Assembly (NCBI GenBank): GCA_030704615.1 | Contig: CM060734.1 | Location: 9,300,001-9,364,000, forward strand | Length of the DNA: 64,000 bases | Source: Takakia lepidozioides | Lineage: Eukaryota > Streptophyta > Takakiopsida > Takakiales > Takakiaceae | Reading direction: 5' to 3' | Part shown: piece after piece, positions 14,002 to 26,595 of the stretch | How the letters are laid out: each line of letters starts with the position of its first letter | How positions within the stretch are numbered: the stretch's first letter is position 1 | Program-made: the position numbers and the translations under genes | The notes under the pieces: model-generated | Database searches by the model: none | Told to the model about the DNA's origin: nothing | Seen by the model: the letters and a program-made list of their open reading frames with translations, nothing else

Positions 14002-15473
14002 GATTTATGCTATGCCAATGTTCACTCGTGATCTCAGGGCAGAGAGAATGTAAACCTTTTATCTTTTTGGTATTCAAGTCCAAGGATAGAACTACATTGT
14101 AGAGGGAGAGCCTTATGAGAATGGGTCTGGTATGCACTCCCTTACGGGGTGAGTGCATACCACACTCACTCCATAAGGGACTGCCATGCCAGGGGTTGGA
14201 TGGTGGGCGCCCCCTCTCTCCCTCTCTCTCCCTCTCTCCAATTATCTGTTTGGGATTAACAAATTTTTTCCTAGCCTACCTGGTTTGGAAATACCTTCTT
14301 TCTAATCCCTGATGGAATATGTTTTGAATTTCATCCATACCGGATGAAAAATTTGCCAGGTATAATCCCTAACTGGATGAATTATTGTCTTGAGCTTTAC
14401 CACTAAGGATGTAGCCTGCAATTCTTCATCCATGACGGATTACATCCATCATGGATGTTACCCTAACGGATGTAAACCTAAGAGGATGTAACTCTAATGA
14501 AGTGCAAAATTTCATCCCAATGGATGAAATCACATGATGGTTTGCTAACAGCCTCTCTACCCTAAGCACGGCACGATACTCGTGCTTGTTTTCTCTGGAG
14601 GATGGCGATGGCGGCTGAGCTGAGTGCTCGAGCATCACGATCCGCGTGCATTTTGTTTTTTCTTGCGCGATGGCGGCAGGCCCTTCCATTTCCCGCACTG
14701 GCAAATGACCTACTGCTGTGTTTGCATGCAATCTTTCTTATTCATGAAGCAGCAGCGCTCATAAGGTGATGGGGGAAGTATCATGCACTTTGTAAATATG
14801 CAATTGTCCTCAAGTATCCCAATTTGTTGCATTCTGCTGCGATCTCTTGAGATTCAGGTGTTGAATGCCGCAGCGTCCCACTCCACAAACGATTAAAGTT
14901 CTTTGTGGTGTCGCATCTATGTTTTACTTTTGATCAATTTATGCATGTTGGACATGGATAGCAACTGTGAAGACCTGCTACTCACCTCGTGCATCCTCAC
15001 TAACACACATCTTGATGTGGTGGTTTTTGGGACGGGCACAGGTGAGGGTCTTCACTTGATGTGTATTTTTTTTCAGTTTGCAGATGATCAAAGGACTTGG
15101 CGATGGTGACGATTGACGCTACATACTGCTTCAGTGGGGCATCTGATACGATTCGGCCTCTCAACCTTAATCCTTTTTGGTTTTTATGGGTTGTAACCTG
15201 ATTATAAGTCAGTTTTCTGGTATGATACCAGTCTGAACTTTGGCACCATATTAGTGGGGTTTTCGACCCGATTGTAAATCAGTTTTCTGGCATGATACCA
15301 GTCTGAGCTTCGGCTGCATTTTGATATGGTGCTGGAGTACCATCTCCAGACCTTATAAGGCTATCCAATGATGCTTAAGATAGGCCTTCTTATGCTGATT
15401 TAACACGGTAAGTACCAAGCGGTAGTTTTTGAACATTGAGGTCAGAGTTCTAAATTTAAAACAGCCCTGGTTA
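14002..15473 (-). repeat. Long LTR-like repeat unit, inverted partial copy
   Basis: This is the reverse complement of the central part of the unit seen complete at 36415-39636, from the segment ending AGCATAAATC (near 38860 in that copy) back to the CCAGGGCTG segment (near 37390). Both ends are cut. It abuts forward-oriented unit sequence at 15484, making a head-to-head arrangement. No conserved protein is encoded: the short frames are the same non-coding sequence read in each copy. Confidence 0.85.
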
Positions 15474-15483
15474 AAACAGCCTT

Positions 15484-16366
15484 CCCTCTACAATGTAGTT
15501 CTATCCTTGGACTTGAATACCAAAAAGATAAAAGGTCTACATTCTCTCTGCCCTCAGATCACGAGTGAACATTGGCATAGCATAAATCAAACTTGGCAAG
15601 AATATAGAGTCATGCGTTTTCCATGTTACCTCTTATCTTGTCAACGAGCTCTTGTAAAGAAGTAGAGACCAAGGAAGGATCTCCGTGCGATGTAGTTTTA
15701 TCTTTGGTTAAAAAGCTACAGTCTCTGCTTCCCAAGTCAAGAGAAAATATGGACCAAACATTCATATAGCTGGGCACGCAAGAGTTCAGAAATTACAGGT
15801 GTTCTTCAACCGATGGCAGTAAATTACTGCACATTTTTCCACCATATCAGCCAACTTTATGGTTAGAACCGTTTTTCCAAAGGTATGAATAAGAACTTGT
15901 GTTCTTCAGCCAGTGGCAGTAGTCTACTGCCCGTGATTCACAACATGAACATGTGAATAAGAACATTGGCAACAATCTGCTGCCCATCTTTTCACCATAT
16001 CAGCCAGCTTTATGGTTTTAAAACCAGATTTCCTTAAGGTATGGAAAAAAGACATATCGCGTTACACCTGGGCATTTTTTTAGTGGTGCTATAAAGAGCA
16101 AACCCACATCCAGGAGAAGTATTAAAGCCCACGAGTAGGGAAGGTTTTTCATCATAAGGGATCTGATGCTGACATAAGGCATCAACTACAGGTTACCAGT
16201 TAACAGGAGTAATGTGCATTGACCGGATCATGTAGAAGATGTACACACATACTCTAACGGGCTGTTTTACCCGGGCCTAGCTCATAATATCAGTATGCAA
16301 GAAACCCTTAGATGTTCTTCAAGTAATATCAGCGATGCCTTTCTCTCGTTGTCCAATCCGCCAACA
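15484..16366 (+). repeat. Long LTR-like repeat unit, 3' portion
   Basis: It matches the last approximately 880 bp of the full unit, from the CCCTCTACAATGTAG segment to the terminal CCAACA. It contains two diverged internal repeats with short hairpins (GGCAGTAaatTACTGC, GGCAGTAgtcTACTGCC). It is followed by AATTTT and then TGTTGG of the next copy. Confidence 0.85.
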
Positions 16367-16372
16367 AATTTT

Positions 16373-17467
16373 TGTTGGAGAGGATCATCATACCTTATGA
16401 GGTATTTGTTGCTCCACACTATTGTTATGGAGGTATAGGGGGCTGATACCCCATGGCTTTCCTAGACCCATGCAAAAGCCATTAAAGGTGTTAGTACATC
16501 ATAGTAAGAAAACTGGAAAATGGCAGGTGAGAGAGAGAGAGTGTGTGTACAGAAACCACTAAGTACACTGGTCAAGAATAGAGAGGGAAGATACTACGTC
16601 TCGTCGGGACATGGACAAGACCAAACAAGGTCTTTGTCAAATTAACGACAAATCAGCCTCATAACAAGGAACTATCTAACTTCACCTTCCATAGGCAGTA
16701 TCTTACCTGATAAAAACTCATGTCATCTTCCTGAAAACACGTGAAAAATTAGGGTGGGAGGGTGGGATTTCCAAGACAACCATCACCCTAGATTCAGAAT
16801 ATGTCATTCATCATTGAAGGAGTCTTGTTTTTCTTATAAAACAATCGGGACCAACACCACCTTTGGTACATACCAGATCAGCATAAACACTTGAGCCTTT
16901 AAGAATGAGTTGCAGGTGTTGCAATTCCAAGAGCCCAGCCTGATAATGTAGACCAGCCAGCATGCTATGTCTATGTTCCATGAATGCACAAAGGTCTGGA
17001 TCTGGTTTTCCAATCATCTCTCCAAAACTCAATCAGAGTGGAGTGCTACAATGAGCATAATCAGAATTTTATAGACAACACCAACTCAAAGGGTATTCCA
17101 AAAGGCTAGTTTGATAAGTTAAACCAGCCCCTGTGTATTTTGAAAAAACCCAACAAGACCACTGCTTGGTATTCTTCCAAGTCAAGTACTGCTTGGTACT
17201 TTCCAAGTCAACATAGTAAAACTGAACCTGTTTCAAATTCAAAGGATGGTTCCAATGGCATCGCTTGGCAACCTTAAAACAGGTGTTATGTAATCTGAAA
17301 AGCCCATCACGCCAGCTGCTTGGTAATCTCCAAGTTAAAACAGTGTAACCAGTGCTGTTTTAAATTTAGAACTCTGACCTCAATGTTCAAAAACTACCGC
17401 TTGGTACTTACCGTGTTAAATCAGCATAAGAAGGCCTATCTTAAGCATCATTGGATAGCCTTATAAG
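16373..17467 (+). repeat. Long LTR-like repeat unit, 5' portion
   Basis: It begins TGTTGGAGAGGATC as in the full unit and continues nearly identically for about 1.1 kb, then stops at GCCTTATAAG where gypsy sequence begins. It holds a series of short CTTGG...CCAAG hairpins at about 17160-17415. Confidence 0.85.
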
Positions 17468-17469
17468 CC

Positions 17470-17952
17470 TTACAAGTGCTCATTCTTAGAGCTGTACACA
17501 CTGAAATCATCCAAGAACACCTGCATGAAATCATCCAGATACTCATGAAAAGATTCACTTATCACTCTCTGAAAGGTTGCTGGTGCATTACAAAGTCCAA
17601 AGGGCATGACTTTGTATGCATAAGCACCCCAGTCTGTGATGAAAGCTGTCTTTGCTTGGTCTTTTTCTGCCACTTGCACTTGATTATAACCACTGAAGCC
17701 ATCCATGAATGAGTACATCTCATGGCCTGCCACAGTGTCCAATACTGCTTCTGTGAATGGCAAAGGGAAAGGATCTTTCTTCGTACAAGCATTCAGCTTC
17801 TTGTAGTTCACACAAACTCTTAGTTTACCATTCTTCTTGGGAACTATCACAATGGGTGACAACCAAATTGTATACTCTATTGGGTATATAAACGTAGCCT
17901 CAGCCAACTTCTTGATCTCTTCTCCAACCTTCTGTGCATGGTTGGGATTCAT
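17470..17952 (-). pseudogene. Gypsy reverse transcriptase fragment
   Basis: This is the N-terminal half of a gypsy reverse transcriptase: SPIVIVPKKNGKLRVCVNYK, then DPFPLPFTEAVLD, FSGYNQVQVAEKDQAKTAF, YKVMPFGLCNAPATFQRV and the catalytic box as FLDDF in place of the usual YxDD form. It ends about ten residues after this box, at the junction with the LTR-like repeat. The thumb, RNase H and integrase are missing, so it is inactive. Confidence 0.88.
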
Positions 17953-18194
17953 TCTGTATCTTGTCTGCTTGATTGGTACTGATCATGGTTCCAGTTCAAT
18001 CTTATGCTGACAGATCTCAGGTGGTATCCCTTTTAGATCCTCGTAGCTCTAAGCAAATACATCTCTGTATTTGATGAACAAACTTTTAGCTTCTTCAAAG
18101 AATTCTGGCTCCAAATCAGCTCCTACCTCCACCATCCTTGGTTCCTCTTTAGTTCCCACATTCACTTCCCTCACCTGCTCATCAGCTGTGATTG

Positions 18195-19030
18195 TCAACC
18201 AGTCACCACTTCATCCTGTAAACTCACAGTGGCTGGTTCCTCTAGGATTTCCATTTCTCCTTCTCTTTCTTCATAGAAATGTGATGGGTAACTGCTGGTT
18301 TCCTCTTCAATTGGTGTTGCTGACACTACACCACAGCAGATACCTCTTAAACAACTTAGGCCTTCCAGTCGCATCTCTGCAACCTGCTCCCACTCTGGGT
18401 GTGCAGCGAACAGGGTAGCTTCTTGCTTCTCATCCAGTCCTCCTCTCCAGTCATACTCTCTGACCCCTCGAGGTCTTCTCGTAGCAGGTAATCTACTAGA
18501 TTTCTTTGTGGTAATTTGTATCTCGTGCATCCCATTATGCACGGTTAGTAACTGAGAATTCCAGTCATGGAATACCCTGTCCTGTTTCAGCCACGGACGT
18601 CCCAATAATAAGGAGTAAGCCTCCATGACTTCATCCATCTTCAACACAGTTACTGTGATCATAAAGATCATCTTCTGTATCTGTATCTTAACTCCTCTTA
18701 TCAATCCCATGGCTGTACACTTCTTTGATCTGCCATTGTTACTGTAAATGGGGCGGGTTTCATGTTACTTAGACCAAGCTTCTTCCTTAATTGGTTTGTC
18801 ATGATATTTACTCCAAAGCCTCCATCTATCAGTACATCAGTTAGTTCTGTGCTTCCAATTCTCAATTGGATTACTGGCATAGAATCATCAAAGTCCATGA
18901 CTATTTCTCGCCCTTCCGGCTTCACATTATAACTGGTCACCTTGCTGTTCAGGTCTGTGTTTCCTGTCTCCTGGGCAATTCGATTGATTGCTTGATACAG
19001 CCTGTGTCTACAATAAGGTGCCACAGCCAA
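18195..19030 (-). pseudogene. Gypsy retroviral-type aspartic protease region, frameshifted
   Basis: The protease active site reads VLIDGGFGVNIM (about 18800-18830), where the family usually has D-[ST]-G. The D-G-G form also occurs in other plant gypsy elements I know. The flap-side segment and SLLLGRPWLKQDRVFHDW follow in a second frame (18710-18195), so a frame break lies near 18705. The enzyme would cleave the Gag-Pol polyprotein during particle maturation. Decayed. Confidence 0.8.
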
Positions 19031-19307
19031 TAGCTGTCCAATGGTAATCTCTGCTGTGGTCTGGCATATACTTCATCAGCCAAAGTCCCTTCATTACTTT
19101 GCATGTCTGTAGCTTCTTTCTTCCTTTCATCCTCACTCACTTCTTCTTCTCCATCAGAATCAGAGGAATCTGCCACAGGAATATCAGTACTCTTCTGCAT
19201 TCCCTTATGGTATCTGCCACTTCCTTGTGCAGTTCCTTCTCATCTCTCCAAGCCTCATCATCTTCAGGCATATCACTGCCATTTCCATTATCATCATTTT
19301 CCTCAAA

Positions 19308-20520
19308 CTACTGGAGGTATTGGTTGGCTTTGCTTCTTGTTACTATCATTGTACTTACTTCTGGTACAACACATGGCCTAACCATGTGAGCTGCCACCAC
19401 TTGGCCCTCATTCACAGGAGCTCTCATCTCATTCTGGTGTCTAATCCATAATGAACAGGCTGCCTTGCGATGTCCTGGCTGATTACAATAGTAAACACAG
19501 TTCTTCACCATTGGGTCCTCGCCCTTGGTCTGCTCTTGGATTATTTCTGTAATCCTGCCCTGGTCTGCTCTTGGATTATTTCTGTAATCCTGATTCCCTG
19601 GCTGGTAATTCCCTTGGATTACCCTGATAGTTGCCTCTGGAATTTCTTGGTAATTCCCTCTTGAATTACCTCTCCCTTCCATGCCATTGTTATAACCACC
19701 AGGCCTACCATAGTGGTCCTGATCACTGTTTCTTCTTGGCTGGGGTTGCACTTGATGCACCCTTACTTGCCTAGGTTCTCTTGCAGTTGTCCTTCTGTTG
19801 TAGTAACAATTCTCAGTAGAATGGTTATCCATTTTACAGATAGTACAATGTTTCTCCTTCATGTGGCATTCAGTGGTGGTATGGCCTTCATTCTGGCACT
19901 TTGCACACCAAAACACCCTTCCTCCAATGTGTTGCAGCTCTGTGGCATACTTCTTCAAGATTTCTTTAATCTTTTCTCATAGTTATCCCTCTTCAAACTT
20001 CTCCTTTCTCTTACTATTCCTTTTTAGTTCTTGCTCTTCTTCTTCATCTGACTCATCCTCAGAGTCCTCATCATCCCTTTTCTCTCTCCTGAGCATTCCC
20101 AATTGCTCAATTCTGTTTGCAGTTTCAAATGCCTCCTCCACTGTATATGGGGTAACATATCCACTTTCTTCTGCAACTCTGGTCTTAGTCCACTCACAAA
20201 CCAAGTCTTCTGTAAACCTGGTGCTGGTACAGCAGCCAGCTTTTTCATCATCAATTCCATCTTTTCCATATACTCCTCAACAGTTCATGCTTCTTTTGCT
20301 TTAACTGTTGTAAACTTCCATACACTTCATCCTCAGTTTTTACTTGTCCTGAACCTATTTCGGAATGTTGTATTCAAGCCATTCCAGAATAGGAAATGAT
20401 TATCAGGGAATCTTGCATACCATTCACTTGCTTTCTTGATAAGTGAACAAGGAAACAAATCTATCTTGGCATCATCGCCATTCTCATTGTTCACAATACA
20501 CATGGGCTCAAATTGGCTAA
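19308..20520 (-). pseudogene. Gypsy gag with three CCHC-type zinc knuckles, frameshifted
   Basis: From high to low coordinates: a capsid-like retrotransposon gag segment (AKIDLFPCSLIKKASEWYAR near 20440-20490, GLQKTWFVSGLRPELQKKVD near 20210), an acidic stretch (DDEDSEDESDEEEEQEL near 20070), then zinc knuckles CAKCQNEGHTTTEC, CTICKMDNHSTENC and CYYCNQPGHRKAAC between about 19905 and 19440. Gag packages the element RNA in the cytoplasm. Stops and frame breaks between 20000 and 20520 inactivate it. Confidence 0.82.
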
Positions 20521-22144
20521 TGTGTACATCGGGATCCCCTTTTCCTGAATATATTGGAAAAGGTGGTTTTGCCCGTTGTGGTTTGTAACGCCATCTGTGG
20601 CCCTACCTCTGCCCACTGACAGGTACTGGCACCTTGCTGGTGCTGGTCCTTGAGGACCTGTTGTAGTTGTGGTGGATCTTCCACCAAGTGGTGGCCCCTG
20701 AGCACTCCTTGCTACTGGCCCCACGATATTCACAGTATTCCCAGCTCCAGTTGCACTACTTCCCACACTCCCTGTCCCCCCAGAGCCAGATCCAGGCAGC
20801 CCGCCTGATCCCCCTGAGCCGACACCTTCGTTGGCCTATGATCCAAGTGCTCCACTTGATCCAGGTCCAACGGGTTGGGATGTCCTGGTTGTAGTCTCAA
20901 CCTCAGCTGTTGGGTCTACTTCTTTATACTCTTCATCTTCCAATTTCTTTCTCTATTTTATCCTCCAAGTTCTGCCCTTGGGTTTATTTTTTCACTCATG
21001 AACTCAACTGCAATGGTGTTGGAGAGTCTGAACTCTCCGTTGGCTCTGCCGCATCCTCTCCTCCTTCTTCACCTTCCGCTTCATAAATTGGAGTTCCTGC
21101 TTTTGGTGTTCCATGCCAACTCTTATCAAAGATTTCTGTCAAATCTTTTATCCAGGGATGTACCTCAGATCTTCTTCCCGTACCAATTCCCTTAATCTTT
21201 CTTGCAAAGAAAAAGAAGGAGTGGCATCCACTTAGTTCTTCCGGTATGGGTGATGTACTCTCTGATCTTAATGGTGTGAGAGGTCCAGATGATTCCCCTA
21301 TTGTCTATTCCTCTCTCCCAAAGATATGGATAATTAGCTTTCAGATAGCTTCTCTTTTTTTGCTGAATATCTCTGGCATCTAGCTTCTCTTTCATCACTC
21401 ATGTCCCATGTCTTTTCATTCTTTTTTAAAGTGGCAATACCAAAACTCTCTTCTGTAATATCTCTCGTAATGCCTGGGTTTCTTTCCAAGCTTCAATGAC
21501 CCTTGGCTATACTAGAAGTCTCCGTTACCATTATAACCATATGGCAAACAAGTCTGGAAAGCTGTTCTTGGTGTGAGTTTTTTTTGATCCACAAAATATC
21601 CTTTGGAATCCAATTCTTAACCAGTACAAGCTCTTCATGCCATATGAGTATAAAACATTCACCTTTCTTTCCTCCCCCAGCCTTCAAACTCTACTCGCTT
21701 AATGGAGGCAATGCTATCCATAAACCAGTGTTGGTAACCAACGTGCTCTTCCTCTACAGGCCACCTGATAAATCTTTATCACTCCTTTTCTCCAGACCCC
21801 ACTCAGGGTCAGCATCATGCACTCTCTTAAGAATGTTTTCTTTACAACCGTCTGGCAATTCCAAGACCTCTGAAAGAATCGTTAGACAATCTTTCCTTCT
21901 CAGTTTCACAGGGAATTGAATCACATCAAATTCTTTAATTCTCCATCCACCATGATCCCACCAGATGCCTGTCACATCTGGTTGTCAGACCCAGTTCCCC
22001 AGTATGGTCGCCAATGTTCGCGCGGCTTTTACTCACCCATCCATTGGCTATCCGAGGTGGGAACTCCAAGATAGAAGAGTTGGAAATCTCTAAGCACTCA
22101 GCCCGCTCAGAACAATCAGTGATGACCTACAGCTAGTGTATCAG

Positions 22145-24323
22145 CTATTGTTATGGAGGTATAGGGGGCTGATACCCCATGGCTTTCCTAGACCCATGCA
22201 AAAGCCATTAAGGTGTAGTTGTTAGTACCATCATAGTAAGAAAACTGGAAAATGGCAGGTGAGAGAGTGAGAGAGTGTGTGTACAGAAACCCACTAAAGT
22301 ACACTGGTCAAGAATAGAGAGGGAAGATACTGGTGTCTTGTGGGACATGGACAAGACCAAACAAGGTCTATGTCAAATTAACGACAAATCAGCCTCAAAC
22401 AAGGCACTATCTAACTTCACCCTTCCATAGGCAGTATCTTACCTGATAAAAAATCATGTCATCTTCCTGAAAACACCTGAAAAATTAGGGTGGGGGGTGG
22501 GATTCAAGGACAACCATCACCCTAGATTCAGAATATGTCATTCATCATTGAAGGAGTCTTGTTTTTTCATAAAACAATCGGGACCAAAACCACCTTTGGT
22601 ACATACCAGATCAGCATAACACTTGAGCCTTAAGAATGAGTTGCAGGTGTTGCAATTCCAAGAGCCCAGCCTGATAATGTAGACCAGCCAGCATGCTATG
22701 TCTTGTTCCATGAATGCACAAAGGTTTTGGATCTGGTTTTCCACTCATCTCTCCAAAAACTCAATCAGAGTGGAGTGCTACAATGAGCATAATCAGAATT
22801 TTATAGACAACACCAACTCAAAGGGTATTCCAAAAGGCTAGTTTGATACGTTAAACCAGCCCCTGTGTATTTTGAAAAAAGCCCAACAAGACCACTGCTT
22901 GGTATCTTCCAAGTCAAGTATTGCTTGGCTTTTCCCAAGTCAACATAGTAAAACTGAACCTGTTTCAAATTCAAAAGATGGTTCCAATGGCATCGCTTGG
23001 CAACCTTAAAACAAGTGTTATGTAATCTGAAAAGCCCATCACGCTAGCTGCTTGGTAATCTCTAAGTTAAAACAGTGTAACCAGGGCTGTTTTAAATTTA
23101 GAACTCTGACCTCAATGTTCAAAAACTACCGCTTGGTACTTACCGTGTTAAATCAGCATAAGAAGGCCTATCTTAAGCATCATTGGATAGCCTTATAAGG
23201 TCTGGAGATGGTACTCCAGCACCATATCAAAATGCAGCCGAAGCTCAGACTGGTATCATGCCAGAAAACTGATTTACAATCGGGTCGAAAACCCCACTAA
23301 TATGGTGCCAAAGTTCAGACTGGTATCATACCAGAAAACTAACTTATAATCAGGTTACAACCCATAAAAACCAAAAAGGACTAAGGTTGAGAGGCCGAAT
23401 CGTATCAGATGCCCCACTGAAGCAGTATGTAGCGTCAATCGTCACCATCGCCAAGTCCTTTGATCATCTGCAAACTGAAAAAAAATACACATCAAGTGAA
23501 GACCCTCACCTGTGCCCGTCCCAAAAACACCACATCAAGATGTGTGTTAGTGAGGATGCACGAGGTGAGTAGCAGGTCTTCACAGTTGCTATCCATGTCC
23601 AACATGCATAAATTGATCAAAAGTAAAACATAGATGCGACACCACAAAGAACTTTAATCGTTTGTGGAGTGGGACGCTGCGGCATTCAACACCTGAATCT
23701 CAAGAGATCGCAGCAGAATGCAACAAATTGGGATACTTGAGGACAAATTGCATATTTACAAAGTGCATGATACTTCCCCCATCACCTTATGAGCGCTGCT
23801 GCTTCATGAATAAGAAAGATTGCATGCAAACACAGCAGTAGGTCATTTGCCAGTGCGGGAAATGGAAGGGCCTGCCGCCATCGCGCAAGAAAAAACAAAA
23901 TGCACGCGGATCGTGATGCTCAAGCACTCAGCTCAGCCGCCATCGCCATCCTCCAGAGAAAACAAGCACGAGTATCGTGCCGTGCTTAGGGTAGAGAGGC
24001 GGTTAGCAAACCATCCCGTGATTTCATCCACTGGGATGAAATTTTGCACTTCATTAGAGTTACATCCTCTTAGGTTTACATCCGTTAGGGTAACATCCAT
24101 GAGGGATGTAATCCGTCATGGATGAAGAATTGCAAGCTACATCCTTAGTGGTAAAACTCAAGACAATAATTCATCCAATTAGGGATTATACCTGGCATAT
24201 TTTTCATCCGGTATGGATGAAATTCAAAACATATTCCATCAGGGATTAGAAAGAAGGTATTTCCAAACCAGGTAGGCTTAGGAAAATTTTTGTTAATCCC
24301 AAACAGATAATTGGAGAGAGGGA
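22145..24323 (+). repeat. Long LTR-like repeat unit, partial copy
   Basis: It starts inside the unit at CTATTGTTATGGAGG (about 45 bp from the unit 5' end) and follows it to AATTGGAGAGAGGG, where it switches within a short shared GAGAGGGAAGATA stretch into a diverged relative. Numerous single-base differences from the other copies make it look older than the 36-42 kb array. Confidence 0.82.
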
Positions 24324-25634
24324 AGATATACATGTCATGTCAAGACATGGACAAGACCGCTAAGGTCATTGTCATTGAAAGACAAAACAGCCCTTTACAG
24401 GGCACCATCTAACATTCTCTTTCATGTTTACAATCTCATTTGAATACCCAATTACATTTCAGGGTCTCTGAAAAAACAGGGCGGGAGGGTGGGATTCCAG
24501 GTCATTCATATCATGAAAGCACCATAGTACACATCATCATCTCAAGAATCCATTTTAAACTCATTTCAAAAACCAGATTGCAGGTTTGGTTTGAAGATGA
24601 TGTTTTAGAACCAAGATATAAGCAAGATTCTTAAAAAGGAAGAAGAAACAACAGTGTAGAGCCCCCTTAAGCAGGTATAGGCCTAGAATGGTATTTTAAG
24701 GCCACATAAAGTAGTTATGCCAAGGTGAAAGAGCAGCTCAGAACCCCAGTTTGTTATCAAGCCATGAAACCAAAATGATATGAGGGCCTTGAAGAATGTG
24801 TGTTATCTATCAAAGCCTATCCTTTTGATCCATTAGAGTCATACCAAGAGTTCTCATTTCAGAGCCAAGTATCAAGGCAGTCAAAGTAATAACTGCTATT
24901 TGTATCCTTGTATCCTTCATAGCTAAACTCCTACACATGCAAATGTGGTTGTAAAAAACCGTAAACAGGGGTAAGGAAAGAAGCAGATCCTCATTGGAGC
25001 AATCTTGGAGCAGGTCTGAAGCGGCATGGTGGCAGTTTGAAACAGCAGATGGCATCAGCAGCTTAGGCAGCAGCAGTATCCACACTTGCAAGAACAGGAA
25101 CTGCAAGCTTCAAGAAATCAAGACAAGTGAAGACCCTCACCTGTGCCCGTCCCAAAAACCACCACATAGCAATGTGTGTTAGTGAGGATGCAGCAGGTAA
25201 GTGGCAGGTCTTCACAGTTGCTATCCATGTCAGTGTTGAATTCTAAAGCAAGTACAGATCACAATTCAAGCAATGGTAAACTCAAAAAACCTTGAGTGTT
25301 TGTGGTATGCCCTGCGCCATGGCGTCCAACAGATTGTCTCCGACAGAACGCAATCAGAGTAGAAGCATTCACAACTAGAGAGTGGCTCATACACGAAGAG
25401 AGAGCAACAAGTAATCTGTAGATAAATAGGGATAGAGTACTTCCCAACAAGGAGTAAAAGCGCCGCTGCAAAATAAAGAACCATGAATTCCTGATCAGAG
25501 CAATCACGGCTTTGTCGTCTGCCATAGAAGAATCTGTTTAACCACCACTGCGCATCCCAAGAGCCAGCAATCACGAGTACCATGTAGCAGCAGGGGAGTA
25601 GGTTTATACGGCGCATCATCCGATCCAATCCGCA
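24316..25634 (+). repeat. Diverged relative of the long LTR-like repeat
   Basis: It keeps the order of recognisable blocks: GAGAGGGAAGATA, GACATGGACAAGACC, GGGCGGGAGGGTGGGATT, GTGAAGACCCTCACCTGTGC and a final CCAATCCG followed by CA. Sequence between the blocks is unrelated or strongly diverged. It ends at 25634, followed by TTTT and another TGTTGG, echoing the joint seen in the tandem array. Probably a solo LTR of a related subfamily. Confidence 0.55.
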
Positions 25635-26160
25635 TTTTTGTTGGAGGTAGCCTATACTATATGCGCACACAACTGCATGCATATGGAGGAATGTATGCGT
25701 GCATACAAATTTTAGATATGCATAGGAACAATTTTATATGCACAACACTTAAATAAGGGTACCAAAAATAAATAAATAAATTGTGATTCATCTAATCTTA
25801 GGGTCCATAGTCAAAATATCAAAGGATGGAATAAGAATATTCTATATAGAATATTCCATATTCATTGTATTATTGTTCCACATGGGTGAGTGTAGGAATG
25901 GGAGAGGAACATGTTGCTTTTATGGCTTTCCAACATGAGAAAAAAGGTCGAAAAATTAAAAAGTGACGAGGCACGGCTCCTTGTTAGATACAGATGGTGA
26001 AGGTACGGGCTCTTCCAATGGTGGGAGTCTAGTTTGAAGTTCAGAATGGAGCAATGCTAAGGGAATGCTAGGGAGCTTGACAATGTTAGGGAGCTTGTTA
26101 CATAGGTTTTGCAGTATCTATATATCTATCTTCTGAAACATTTTTATTTTACAAAAACAT
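25635..26160. other. AT-rich intergenic stretch
   Basis: No gene was recognised. It contains a short palindromic AT stretch (GAATATTCTATATAGAATATTC, split by its centre near 25845). Confidence 0.4.
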
Positions 26161-26245
26161 AATGTCCATCAGAGATAGAACCCACAACCTATCGGGTATC
26201 AAGCCTAGTTCATACCACTACACTACCCATTCAGACTTGAAACAC
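26160..26245 (-). repeat. Possible tRNA-derived SINE head
   Basis: On the minus strand, TAGTGTAGTGGTATGAAC resembles an A box, and about 35 nt later GGGTTCTATCTCTG resembles a B box, as in tRNA-derived SINE heads. It cannot fold as a normal tRNA and lacks a clear tail, so it is listed as a weak candidate. Confidence 0.35.
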
Positions 26246-26595
26246 TAATGAAATGAAACACTAATGAGATAAAGATAGTCACCCTGTGTGTACATAACAT
26301 GCCACAATACTCATAAGGGTTGATCTTATTAATGATGAAATTTGATAGTGCTGAAGTGCATGTCGAACTTGCATTAAGGTAAAGGGATCTATGAAATGCA
26401 GTAGAGATCTATGTACAAACTATTACATAGATAAATCAAATGACAGGAAGATAACATGAAATCTGATTTCAACACCATGTCATTTGCCCCATTTGTTTTA
26501 CCTTACACTAGAGAGAAATACATGTATCATAAAAAATAACAAAAAATTCGGACTGACAATGAGGACAATGTATTGTATATGTAATTTCTAATTAC

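Larger units (their letters stand above)
17468..22144 (-). mobile_element. Truncated, frameshifted Ty3/gypsy retrotransposon
   Basis: Read on the minus strand the order is an LTR remnant (22015-22144, ending in ACA), a primer-binding-site-like TGGCGACCATACTGGGG (21997-22013), gag with zinc knuckles, protease, and reverse transcriptase cut at 17470. RNase H, integrase and the 3' LTR are missing. Protease before reverse transcriptase without an intervening integrase is the gypsy order. Both ends are cut by copies of the LTR-like unit, which are not this element's own LTRs by sequence. Confidence 0.88.

Noticed and set aside
14426-14731. About 100-codon frame that recurs at 23820-24125
   Set aside because: It recurs only because the whole LTR-like unit is repeated; the frames contain frequent in-copy stops and show no protein-like conservation.
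22145-24323. Unit copies at 16.4-17.5 and 22.1-24.3 kb as the two LTRs of the gypsy element between them
   Set aside because: They are cut at different unit positions, lie in the orientation and offset wrong for LTR pairs, and the gypsy's own LTR end is visible at 22015.
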